From assembly GCF_001984195.1 (NCBI RefSeq), contig NZ_MTQN01000012.1:1674001-1738000 (forward strand): a stretch of DNA of 64,000 bases, written 5' to 3'. The position numbers were made by a program, and so were the translations under genes. Positions 16,599 through 24,926 of this stretch are shown one piece after another; the first letter of the stretch is position 1, and each line of letters starts with the position of its first letter. The notes beneath the pieces were generated by a model that saw only the letters and a list, made by a program, of their open reading frames with translations, searched no databases and was not told the origin of the DNA. This DNA comes from Kribbella sp. ALI-6-A (GTDB taxonomy: Bacteria; Actinomycetota; Actinomycetes; Propionibacteriales; Kribbellaceae).

Positions 16599-17734
16599 CG
16601 CGCAACTCCTTGGCTGCCGCGCCCGGCTGCGCCGGGCGGATAGGTGGTAGAGGAGGAGGGGCCGTGCTCGGCCGCCCGCGGGCGATCGCCCGACCAGGCG
16701 GAGAGGAGGAGGTCGGTCAGCGCCTGTTCGTCGATCGGCACCACGTTCTCCACCCCGCTCGCCGCGAAGCTGTGAGCGGCGTCCTTCGCCTGGTGCTCGG
16801 TCAGGCCCAGGGACTTCAGGCTGGTCGGGACGCCTGCGGTGGTGAACAGATCGAACAAGCCGACGGCCAGGTCGGTCGTCTCCAGCGCGGCTTCGAGGCG
16901 TGCCTTGGCGCGGGGGACAGCGGAGGCGTTCAGCCGGGTCACGTGGGGGAGGACGGCGGCGTGGGTCTCCGCGTGGGGGAGACCGTAGGCGCCGCCGAGC
17001 AGGTGGCAGAGTTTGTGGTGCAGGCCCGTCCCTGCGGACGCGAGGGCGGAGCCGGCCAGGCCGGCGCCGTACAAGAGGTTGCCTCGGGCATCCAAATCGT
17101 GGCGATCCTCGATGACCGCGAGCAGGCCTTCGCGCAGGGCTCGGGCGCCCTCGACGGCGGTGACCTCGGTGATCGGGTCGGCCTTCGGCGTCCAGGTCGC
17201 TTCGACGCAGTGGGCCAGCGCGTTGGCGACGCTGGCCGCGGTGATGGCCAGCGGAAGGCGCGAGCTCAGCACGGGGTCGTAGACCACCGTTCGCGGCAGT
17301 ACGGCCAGGTCGGTGCCGGTGGTCTTCATGCCGTCGGCGGTCTGGCCCCACACCGGTGTCATCTCCGAACCGGCGTACGTGGTCGGTACGGCGAGGATCG
17401 GCAGTGCGGTGGTCAGCGCGATCGCCTTCGCCAGCCCGATTGCCGAACCGCCGCCCAGCGCGACGATCCCGTCGGCGCCGACCTCGGCCGCCTTGGCTCG
17501 CGCGGCCTCGGCGCGATCGACCGGTACGTGCTGCCGCACCTCGTCGATCCGGCCCGCGAACCGATCACCCAGCGCGAGCTCGATCAGATCGGCCGACTCG
17601 CGTACGGAACCGGTGGAGATCAGCAGCGCCCGCGAGATGCCGAGCAGCTCGACCTCGCCCGCCACCCGATCCAGCGAACCAGGCCCGAAGACGATCCGGC
17701 TCGGAAAGCCGATGTGCACAAAGGATTCAGGCAT
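16595..17734 (-). CDS. Maleylacetate reductase
   Basis: A 379-residue protein of the iron-containing alcohol dehydrogenase superfamily. VGADGIVALGGGSAIGLAKAIAL is the NAD(P)-binding GGGS region, PTTYAGSEMTPVWG follows, and the GLHHKLCHLLGGAYGLPHAETHA segment corresponds to the metal-site region. The family enzyme reduces maleylacetate to 3-oxoadipate. Its place between the CoA-transferase and thiolase genes and next to a hydroxyquinol dioxygenase supports this. It overlaps the preceding CoA-transferase subunit gene by 8 bp. The tail after residue 355 is low-complexity and not conserved. Confidence 0.9.
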   Translation of the reverse strand: MPESFVHIGFPSRIVFGPGSLDRVAGEVELLGISRALLISTGSVRESADLIELALGDRFAGRIDEVRQHVPVDRAEAARAKAAEVGADGIVALGGGSAIGLAKAIALTTALPILAVPTTYAGSEMTPVWGQTADGMKTTGTDLAVLPRTVVYDPVLSSRLPLAITAASVANALAHCVEATWTPKADPITEVTAVEGARALREGLLAVIEDRHDLDARGNLLYGAGLAGSALASAGTGLHHKLCHLLGGAYGLPHAETHAAVLPHVTRLNASAVPRAKARLEAALETTDLAVGLFDLFTTAGVPTSLKSLGLTEHQAKDAAHSFAASGVENVVPIDEQALTDLLLSAWSGDRPRAAEHGPSSSTTYPPGAAGRGSQGVAR

Positions 17735-18479
17735 CGGACGCCTCCCGGTTGCGGAGCCCACGCAGCGCGGTGAGCTCGGCGGTGGTCGGCGCCGGGACCT
17801 CTTGGATGCCCTCGGCAACTTTCAGTACCCACCCGGTCGTCGCCACCGCCTGCTCGACCGTGACGCCGGGATGCAATCGGGTCAGCGTCAGCTCGTTGGT
17901 CGACGGATCCGGTTCCAGGACGCCGTGGTCGGTGATCACTCGCGTCGGGCCCGCACCCGGTGCGACCCGCTCCCGCCCGGTCGGGCCGTAGCCGACCGAC
18001 GACACGAAGTCGACGGTCTCGACGAACGTGCGCGGCGACTGCTTCACGATCACGATCACCCGGCGGGCCGCGGCCGCGATCTCCGGCGCACCGCCCGCGC
18101 CGGGCAGCCGGACCTTCGGATGCGCGTGGGCGCCGATCACGGTCGTGTTGATGTTGCCGAACCGGTCGATCTGCGCCGCGCCGAGGAACCCGACGTCGAT
18201 CCGGCCGGCCCCGACCCAGAAGTTGAACATCTCCGGCACCGACACCACTGCGGTCGCCGTCGCGGCCAGGTCGTCGTCCCCGATCGACAGCGGCAACCGG
18301 CGCGGCTTGGCGTCGATCGCGCCCGACTCGTAGACCAGCCGGCAATTCGGCGCGTGCGTCCGGCGGGCCAGGTTCGCGGCCAGGTTGGGCGGCCCGACGC
18401 CCACCAGGCAGACGTCGCCATCGTGCAGTTCCCGCGCCGCGGCGACGTTCATCATCTCGGCGCTGTCCCACTCAGGCAT
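17727..18479 (-). CDS. pcaJ: 3-oxoadipate CoA-transferase, beta subunit
   Basis: A 250-residue class I CoA-transferase subunit. VYESGAIDAKP carries the ESG triplet whose glutamate forms the CoA thioester intermediate in the beta subunit, and FLGAAQIDRFGNINTT is a further family block. With the alpha subunit it moves CoA from succinyl-CoA to 3-oxoadipate. It overlaps the alpha subunit gene by 8 bp. It is a little longer than Pseudomonas PcaJ and closer in size to the CatJ/IpdB type; the context favours 3-oxoadipate. Confidence 0.85.
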   Translation of the reverse strand: MPEWDSAEMMNVAAARELHDGDVCLVGVGPPNLAANLARRTHAPNCRLVYESGAIDAKPRRLPLSIGDDDLAATATAVVSVPEMFNFWVGAGRIDVGFLGAAQIDRFGNINTTVIGAHAHPKVRLPGAGGAPEIAAAARRVIVIVKQSPRTFVETVDFVSSVGYGPTGRERVAPGAGPTRVITDHGVLEPDPSTNELTLTRLHPGVTVEQAVATTGWVLKVAEGIQEVPAPTTAELTALRGLRNREASDA

Positions 18480-19308
18480 CCGCGCTCTCCTTGAGATCGT
18501 TGTCGGCCGCCCAGGCCAGGAACGAGTCCCGGTCCCGCGCGATCGCGTCCCAGCGCTGGTAGAAGTCGTTGTCCCGGACGGAGTAGCCGGCGGCGTACGA
18601 GGGCCAGGCGCCGTTCGGGACGACGCAGACCGCGCTCAGCACCCAGTTCGGCAGGATCACCGCGCCGGTCCGCTCGGGGAACTCGTCGACGACCTGCTCG
18701 ACCGTGACGATCGCCCGGTCCGCGGCCAGCACGGCTTCGCGCTGGACGCCGGTGATGCCCCAGAGCATCACGTTGCCGTCGCGGTCGGCGAGCTGCGCGT
18801 GGATCACCGTGACGTCGGGGTTGACCGCCTTCACCGCGGCGAGCTCCTCGCCGGTGAACGGGCAGGTGACGCTGGAGATGATGTCGCGCTGCCGCTCCAG
18901 GTCGGTCCCGCGATAACCCCGCAGTACGGCGAACGGCAGCCGCGCGGCGCCGGCGGAGTACGCGTTCGCGAGCCCGGCGTGGCTGTGCTCCTGGACGGCG
19001 AGCGGATGCGGCCAGGAGTTCTCCACCGCGTCGCGCAGCCGGTGCAGCGAGCCGACGCCGGGGTTGCCGCCGTACGAGAAGACGAGCCGGTCGGCGACGC
19101 CGAGCCCGATCAGCTGGTCGTAGACGAGGTCCGGCGTCATCCGGACCAGGGTCAGGTGGCGGCGGCCCTGGCGCGCGATCTCGTGCGCCGCGGCGAACGG
19201 GATCAGATGCGTGAAGCCCTCGAGTGCGACCGTGTCCCCGTCGTGCACGTGCTCGGCGATCGCTTCGGACAGCGCGGTGATGGTTCCGGGAGGGGCTGGA
19301 CTCGGCAT
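18472..19308 (-). CDS. pcaI: 3-oxoadipate CoA-transferase, alpha subunit
   Basis: A 278-residue class I CoA-transferase alpha subunit. DTVALEGFTHLIPFAAAHEI near the N-terminus stands where the glycine-rich oxyanion-hole loop lies, and VFSYGGNPGVGSLHRLR follows. It is the first gene of the operon; its ATG has a GGAG ribosome site and lies 60 bp from the divergent IclR gene, with a palindrome between. Together with the beta subunit it commits 3-oxoadipate to thiolytic cleavage. Confidence 0.85.
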   Translation of the reverse strand: MPSPAPPGTITALSEAIAEHVHDGDTVALEGFTHLIPFAAAHEIARQGRRHLTLVRMTPDLVYDQLIGLGVADRLVFSYGGNPGVGSLHRLRDAVENSWPHPLAVQEHSHAGLANAYSAGAARLPFAVLRGYRGTDLERQRDIISSVTCPFTGEELAAVKAVNPDVTVIHAQLADRDGNVMLWGITGVQREAVLAADRAIVTVEQVVDEFPERTGAVILPNWVLSAVCVVPNGAWPSYAAGYSVRDNDFYQRWDAIARDRDSFLAWAADNDLKESADA

Positions 19309-19324
19309 GAAAGCTCCGCTAGGA

Positions 19325-19358
19325 TTTCGCTGAGCGAAAAGTTCTTCTTTCAACGAAA
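19325..19358. promoter_or_regulatory. IclR-type operator in the divergent promoter
   Basis: TTTCGCT-G-AGCGAAA at 19325-19339 is a perfect 7+7 inverted repeat. CGAAAAG at 19335-19341 recurs at 19354-19360, and TTTC-AAC-GAAA (19348-19358) is a second, weaker dyad. The spacer of only 60 bp between the operon and the regulator gene leaves little other room for control, so this is probably where the IclR protein binds. Confidence 0.6.
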
Positions 19359-19368
19359 AGGCTAGCCG

Positions 19369-20151
19369 ATGTCCGGTGAGGCGTCCACAGGTACGTTCCT
19401 GCAAGGGCTGGAGCGTGGGCTGGCGGTGATTCGCGCGTTCTCGGCGGAGACACCGTCGCTGACGCTGAGCGAGGTCGCCCGCGACGTCGGCATCACGCCG
19501 GCCACCGCGCGGCGGATCCTGCTGACACTGGAGCAGCTCGGCTACGTGCGGAGCGACGGCCGGCGGTTCGCGCTGACGCCGCGGGTGCTGGCTCTGGGCT
19601 GGGCGTACCTGTCGTCGCTGGACCTCGGGGACATCGCCGGTCCGTTCATGGAGGAGCTGAGCGCGCAGACCCGCGAGTCCTGCTCGATCGCGACGCTGGA
19701 CCTGCCCGACATCGTGTACGTGGCGCGGGTGCCGACCAGCCGGATCATGACGGTCGCGCTGGGTGTCGGGGCCCGGCTGCCGGCGTACGCGACGTCGATG
19801 GGCCGGGTGCTGCTGGCCGGGCTGCCTGATGACGAGTTGGCGGCGTACCTGTCGTCGGTGGAGACCGAGCAGCTCACCGAGCACACGGTGACGTCACCCG
19901 ACGAGCTCCGCGAGGTGATCAAGCAAGCCGGCACCGACGGCTACGCGGTCGTGGACCAGGAGCTGGAACTGGGACTCCGCTCGATCGCCGTACCGATCCT
20001 GGACTCGCGCGGCCGGGCGACCGCCGCCTTGAACGTGTCGGCCCACGCCTCCCGCAGTACGCGCGCCGCCCTCCGCGCCGAGGTCCTGAAGCCCCTGCGG
20101 GAATGCGCGGACCAGATCGGCACAGCCCTCCGCCGCCGCGGCCGGATCTGA
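19369..20151 (+). CDS. IclR family transcriptional regulator of the hydroxyquinol operon
   Basis: A 260-residue regulator. Residues about 10-72 form the winged helix, with LSEVARDVGITPATARRILLTLEQLGYV as the helix-turn-helix, and the remainder is the IclR effector-binding domain with EELSAQTRESCSIATLDLPD and MGRVLLAGLPDDEL. The name PcaR is used for relatives that sense protocatechuate or 3-oxoadipate; divergence from the pca-type genes suggests a pathway intermediate as ligand. The ATG has an AAAAGG ribosome site. Confidence 0.88.
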   Translation: MSGEASTGTFLQGLERGLAVIRAFSAETPSLTLSEVARDVGITPATARRILLTLEQLGYVRSDGRRFALTPRVLALGWAYLSSLDLGDIAGPFMEELSAQTRESCSIATLDLPDIVYVARVPTSRIMTVALGVGARLPAYATSMGRVLLAGLPDDELAAYLSSVETEQLTEHTVTSPDELREVIKQAGTDGYAVVDQELELGLRSIAVPILDSRGRATAALNVSAHASRSTRAALRAEVLKPLRECADQIGTALRRRGRI

Positions 20152-20157
20152 GCACGA

Positions 20158-20199
20158 AAGAGCCGCCGCTCCCCGGAACCTGGGGGAGCTGCGGCTCTT
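20158..20199. terminator. Bidirectional terminator between iclR and the SIS gene
   Basis: AAGAGCCGC and GCGGCTCTT form a 9-bp stem, continued inside by GCTCCCC with GGGGAGC. Outer CACGAA and TTCGTG arms extend it. The two genes converge on it. Confidence 0.75.
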
Positions 20200-20216
20200 G
20201 TTGTTCGTGGTGAAAA

Positions 20217-21275
20217 TCAGTCGGTCTGGGTGACCTTGCGGAGACCACGCGGGGCGTCCGGGTCCAGGCCGAGCTTGCGGGCCAGCGCCTCGATGGCGCG
20301 CTGGGCAGGGATTACCAAGGCCAACGGCGCAAGGGTCTCCGGCAGATCGGGCCCAGCGAGGTTCACGTCACACAGGGAAGCGAACTTCGCGTCCCCACCG
20401 ATGCCGAGGATCTTGCTGCCCTTCTCGCGCACGATCGACGCCAGCTCCGTCATCCCCGGCAGCGCCGGACCGTCGGCCGCCGCGACGAGAATCGTGACGA
20501 GATCCGCGTCGACCACCGCGATCGGGCCGTGCTTCAGGTCGGCGTACGACAGACCGCGGACCGGCTGCAGGCAGGTCTCCTCCAGCTTGAGCGCCACCTC
20601 CAAGGTGGTGCCGAAGGTGAGACCCCGGCCGCTCGACAGCACGTCGTGAGCACCGGCGAGCAGCTCCGCCGCCGCGTCGACCGAGCCCTCCAGCATCTTC
20701 GCCGCGGCCTCCGGGACGCGCGCGATGTCCGCGTCCAGCGTGCCCGGCTTCTGCGCCAGTGCGTCGACGGCGACGGTGATCGCGGCCAGCTGCGTGGTGT
20801 AGGTCTTGGTCGCCGGGACGGCCAGTTCCTTGCCCGCCTGGGTGATCAGCGCGACGTCCGCCGTCGCGGCCAGCGGGCTGTCGGCGTCGTTGGTGATGCC
20901 GACGATCGCGGCGCCGTTGCGCTTGGCCCACTCCGCGGTGTCGACGATCTCCTGGGTCGCGCCGGACTGGCTGACCGCCACGACCAGCGAGTTCGACAGG
21001 TCGAGGTTCGCGCCGTACAGCGTGGCCACCGACGGCGCGGCCAGCGAGGCCTGCCGACCGGCGTGGATCTCGGTCAGGTAGCGGCCGTAGACCCCGGCGT
21101 TGTCCGAGGAGCCCCGGGCGACGAAGATCACGTGCCGGCGGCCGGCCGCGAGCCGGGTGACGTCGTGCCGGCTGGGCAGCACGTGCTCGAACGTGGCGGC
21201 CAGGGCGGCCGGCTGCTCGGCGATCTCGCGCGCCATCTGGGTAGCAGGGGCGGGGACAGACACCACTGGGATCAC
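20217..21275 (-). CDS. Double-SIS-domain sugar-phosphate isomerase/deaminase
   Basis: A 352-residue protein with two sugar-isomerase (SIS) domains, like the isomerase half of GlmS without the glutaminase. FVARGSSDNAGVYGRYL and VAVSQSGATQEIVDTAEWAK are phosphate-sugar binding loops of the first domain, and SSGRGLTFGTTLEVALKLEET begins the second. Relatives act on glucosamine-6-phosphate or similar amino sugars. It is divergent from a GntR regulator with CTGGTC half-sites at its start, which supports amino-sugar use. The GTG at 21275 is assumed; GTG codons at 21266 and 21263 are possible. Confidence 0.8.
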   Translation of the reverse strand: MIPVVSVPAPATQMAREIAEQPAALAATFEHVLPSRHDVTRLAAGRRHVIFVARGSSDNAGVYGRYLTEIHAGRQASLAAPSVATLYGANLDLSNSLVVAVSQSGATQEIVDTAEWAKRNGAAIVGITNDADSPLAATADVALITQAGKELAVPATKTYTTQLAAITVAVDALAQKPGTLDADIARVPEAAAKMLEGSVDAAAELLAGAHDVLSSGRGLTFGTTLEVALKLEETCLQPVRGLSYADLKHGPIAVVDADLVTILVAAADGPALPGMTELASIVREKGSKILGIGGDAKFASLCDVNLAGPDLPETLAPLALVIPAQRAIEALARKLGLDPDAPRGLRKVTQTD

Positions 21276-21290
21276 TGGTCCTATCTGGTC
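21275..21290. promoter_or_regulatory. CTGGTC direct repeats, candidate GntR/DasR-like operator
   Basis: CTGGTC occurs at 21275-21280 and 21285-21290, 10 bp apart, touching the start of the SIS gene. The half-site resembles ACTGGTCT of the DasR consensus known from Streptomyces, although here the copies are direct rather than inverted. Confidence 0.35.
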
Positions 21291-21378
21291 TTAACAGGTA
21301 TGCTGCGCACGATAGCAGTGAGCGGTCGTCTCGGGCACCCCCCGCGGCAACGCCGAAGGTCTGGAGGATCGAGATTCG

Positions 21379-22101
21379 ATGGTGGCTACCAAGCGGGCCC
21401 AGGTCCGGTCGGTGCTGGAACGGCTGATCGACGTCGAACTGCACCCCGGCGACCCCATCCCGTCCGAGCGTGCCCTGGTGGACAAGCTGAACGTCTCCCG
21501 GGTGACCGTCCGGCAGGCGATCAGCGACCTGGTCGAGTCCGGCGCGCTGGAACGCGTGCACGGCAAGGGCACGTTCGTCACCGGACCGCAGGTCGACTCC
21601 CAGCTGCACCTGACCTCGTTCTCCCGCGAGATGCGGGCCCGGGGTCTGGAGCCGGGCACGGTGGTGCTGTCGGCCACCGAGATCGAGGCCTCCGACGAGA
21701 CCGCCAAGGGACTGCGCGTCGCCAAGGGCACGAAGGTGATCCGGGTCGAGCGGTTGCGTACCGCCGACGCGTCCCCGATGGCCTACGAGGTCGGGTACTA
21801 CCCGTCCGCGCTGTTCCCCGGCCTGCTCGGCCGCGAACTCGGCACCCTGTACGACGTCTTCGCCAGCGAGTACGACGTCGTCGTCACCTCGGGTGAGCAG
21901 ACCGTCCGGGCGGACAACGCCGACGGTCATGTCGCCCGCGTCCTCGGCGTGGCCCGGCGGGCACCCCTGCTGGTCCTCGAGCGGACGACGTTCGCCGGCC
22001 GCAAGGTCGTCGAACTGTCCTGGTCGGCCTACCGCGCCGACCGCTACCGGTTGCACATGGCCCTCACTCCCCGCGGCCCGCGCTCCGGATCGTCCACCTG
22101 A
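21379..22101 (+). CDS. GntR/HutC family transcriptional regulator
   Basis: A 240-residue regulator. The N-terminal winged helix includes PIPSERALVDKLNVSRVTVRQAISDLVESGAL, and RVHGKGTFV is the beta-wing. From about residue 80 a UTRA ligand domain follows, with FSREMRARGLEPGTVVLS and ending VVELSWSAYRADRYRL. The layout matches DasR and NagR, which sense amino-sugar phosphates. It is divergent from the SIS gene, and its ATG follows GGAGG. Autoregulation and control of the SIS gene are likely; a link to the aldolase gene downstream is uncertain because a hairpin lies between. Confidence 0.85.
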   Translation: MVATKRAQVRSVLERLIDVELHPGDPIPSERALVDKLNVSRVTVRQAISDLVESGALERVHGKGTFVTGPQVDSQLHLTSFSREMRARGLEPGTVVLSATEIEASDETAKGLRVAKGTKVIRVERLRTADASPMAYEVGYYPSALFPGLLGRELGTLYDVFASEYDVVVTSGEQTVRADNADGHVARVLGVARRAPLLVLERTTFAGRKVVELSWSAYRADRYRLHMALTPRGPRSGSST

Positions 22102-22111
22102 CCCCGTGGCG

Positions 22112-22149
22112 TCCGAAGAACCCGAGGCTGTAGCGCACGGTTCTTCGGA
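22112..22149 (+). terminator. Hairpin terminator after gntR
   Basis: TCCGAAGAACC pairs perfectly with GGTTCTTCGGA across a 16-nt loop, 11 bp after the GntR stop codon. Confidence 0.65.
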
Positions 22150-22168
22150 TGTTGCAGACCGACTGTTG

Positions 22169-22209
22169 CCTGTTGTTCGCTCCCCGGTCATCCTGACCGG
22201 CTCAACAGG
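22169..22209 (+). other. Nested dyad in the aldolase leader
   Basis: CCTGTTG (22169-22175) pairs with CAACAGG (22203-22209), and inside lies CCGGTCA-TCC-TGACCGG (22184-22200). It may be a second terminator or a leader structure upstream of the aldolase gene; nothing in the sequence decides this. Confidence 0.35.
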
Positions 22210-22293
22210 TGGGCCACCACGGACGACGAGGTCCGCGATGGCGATACTGGAGCTCAACCCACATGAACTGTGCTGTGAGGAGTACCGCGAGAC

Positions 22294-23319
<1,026 letters not shown>

Positions 23320-23391
23320 CCCAGCACCACCGCTGAGCCGCCGGCTCCCGCATCACCAGGCGGGGATCGCGGCTCCGCACTCGCACCACCG

Positions 23392-23421
23392 ACGGACCCG
23401 CTGCGCCAGCAGCGGGTCCGT
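23392..23421 (+). terminator. Perfect hairpin terminator after fba
   Basis: ACGGACCCGCTGC and GCAGCGGGTCCGT form a 13-bp stem with a GCCA loop. Confidence 0.8.
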
Positions 23422-23442
23422 TCGTGCATCCAGGGACGACGA

Positions 23443-23790
23443 ATGCCGCGACGACAGTTCCCCTTGCTCCACCTCGTGCCCACCGAACTGCGCGACATCG
23501 TGCTCGACTTCGTCTGGAACGCCGATCGGCTGCGCGAGCTGGACCTACCCACCACAACCGTGCCCGTCAGCGAACTCGACTGGCACCTCAACCTCCCGTT
23601 CTGGGCGGTCGACGACGTGCCGTTCCAGGTGACACCCCGGCAGATCGCCACGGAGCCACACCGGTTCTCGGCGCAGTACGAGCGCATGCTCGCCGCGGAT
23701 CTGCAGTTCCCCTTGGACGTGGTCGTGCGCACGGACCAGATCGCGGTGCGGGCCCTGCCCTGGGACCGGCTGGACGACATCGCTGGGTGA
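23443..23790 (+). CDS. Hypothetical protein
   Basis: A 115-residue protein, MPRRQFPLLHLVPTELRDIV at the start, which I do not recognise. It is rich in prolines and aromatic residues in the middle (LDWHLNLPFWAVDDVPFQVTP) and has neither signal peptide nor membrane segment. An AGGGA ribosome site precedes the ATG. Because it starts only 22 bp after the fba terminator it is probably transcribed on its own or by read-through. It converges on the secreted protein gene. Confidence 0.65.
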   Translation: MPRRQFPLLHLVPTELRDIVLDFVWNADRLRELDLPTTTVPVSELDWHLNLPFWAVDDVPFQVTPRQIATEPHRFSAQYERMLAADLQFPLDVVVRTDQIAVRALPWDRLDDIAG

Positions 23791-23802
23791 GCCGGCTCGG
23801 AA

Positions 23803-24837
23803 TCATCGGACGGAGAGTCCTCCCCAGTCAGGGGCGTAGAACGGGGTGATGGACTGACAGTCGGTGATCGGCTCGTCAGCCGGGGTGAAGCCCCAGAGCC
23901 AGCCGAGGCGGTCGGTGCGGCCGTCCTTGAGGGAGAACGAGACCGGCTTGCCGACCAACTGCGGGGCTGAAAGGGACTTGGTGACGACGCCGGTGGCTAC
24001 GGCGACCGGACCACCAACAGCCAGGCAGGTGATCCGTCCCTGGAAGTCGGCGACGACCTGCCCGTCGGGTTTGTGGTGGGTCACGTGGAATCCGCCCTTC
24101 ACCTGCAAGGCGTTGTCTCCGGGAGCAATCCGAGCGGCAAGGGCGAAGCGCAGTGGATCGCCGACGAACGGCGGCGACTTGCTGGTCCCGCCCAGGACCG
24201 CGTAGATCCGGGAGCCGGCCGCGTCCGACTGCACGTCCACCTGGGCAGCGGAGGACCGCTGATCCGGCCCGCCTTCAACGCGGAAGTCACCCCAGCTCAC
24301 GGCGAAGTGCGGAGCAGTGCCCTGGACGCGGCTGACCGGCGCGCCGAAGAAACCCCAGACCCAGCCGATCCGATCCGATGCCCGCGGAGCAGACCCGCGC
24401 GGCCGGCCGCTGTCGTACACGGTGAGCGCGATCTTCTGACCGGCCATCTCCAGCGGCAGCCCGGGATGCTCGGCCTCGTCGATCACGCCGGTCAGCGTCG
24501 CGACCTCGTCCACGGCGTACAGGCTCGTCACCTTGCCGCTGAACTCGGCCAGCAGTCGCCCGTCCGGCTTGCGATGGACGACGTGGAACGTTCCGGTCGG
24601 GTTCAGCGGATCGACGGCTCGCGCGTCGACCTCGAAGCTGACCGGGTCACCGGCGTAGTCACGCCACTCCGGGCCGAGCGCACCGCCGGCTTTTCCGGCG
24701 ACCTCCATGACGTGAGATGCCGCTGCGGCGACGGGCGTCGGTGGGCTCGCGGCCGACGGCGCTCCAGCCAGTACGGCGGCAACGCTGACGACGGCGATTC
24801 CCAGCGCTCCGGCGCGGAGAATCCTTCGGCGGTTCAT
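23803..24837 (-). CDS. Secreted protein with two duplicated modules
   Basis: A 344-residue exported protein with an arginine-rich signal peptide (MNRRRILRAGALGIAVVSVAAVLAGAPSAAS), possibly Tat-type. The mature part is two similar halves: FHVVHRKPDGRLLAEFSGKV and GWVWGFF in the first, FHVTHHKPDGQVVADFQGRI and GWLWGFT in the second, each preceded by a GDP(V/L)xF strand. The fold is probably all-beta. I know no enzyme with these motifs, so only an extracellular role is suggested. A GTG at 24846 is an alternative start. Confidence 0.75.
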   Translation of the reverse strand: MNRRRILRAGALGIAVVSVAAVLAGAPSAASPPTPVAAAASHVMEVAGKAGGALGPEWRDYAGDPVSFEVDARAVDPLNPTGTFHVVHRKPDGRLLAEFSGKVTSLYAVDEVATLTGVIDEAEHPGLPLEMAGQKIALTVYDSGRPRGSAPRASDRIGWVWGFFGAPVSRVQGTAPHFAVSWGDFRVEGGPDQRSSAAQVDVQSDAAGSRIYAVLGGTSKSPPFVGDPLRFALAARIAPGDNALQVKGGFHVTHHKPDGQVVADFQGRITCLAVGGPVAVATGVVTKSLSAPQLVGKPVSFSLKDGRTDRLGWLWGFTPADEPITDCQSITPFYAPDWGGLSVR

Positions 24838-24926
24838 GGTGTGCACGTGTGCCTCAGCTCCTTCGATTGGTACCACCACCGTCGCCAGTGCGGCCGCGCA
24901 GCGGATCCCTCCAGCGAACGAAGTGA

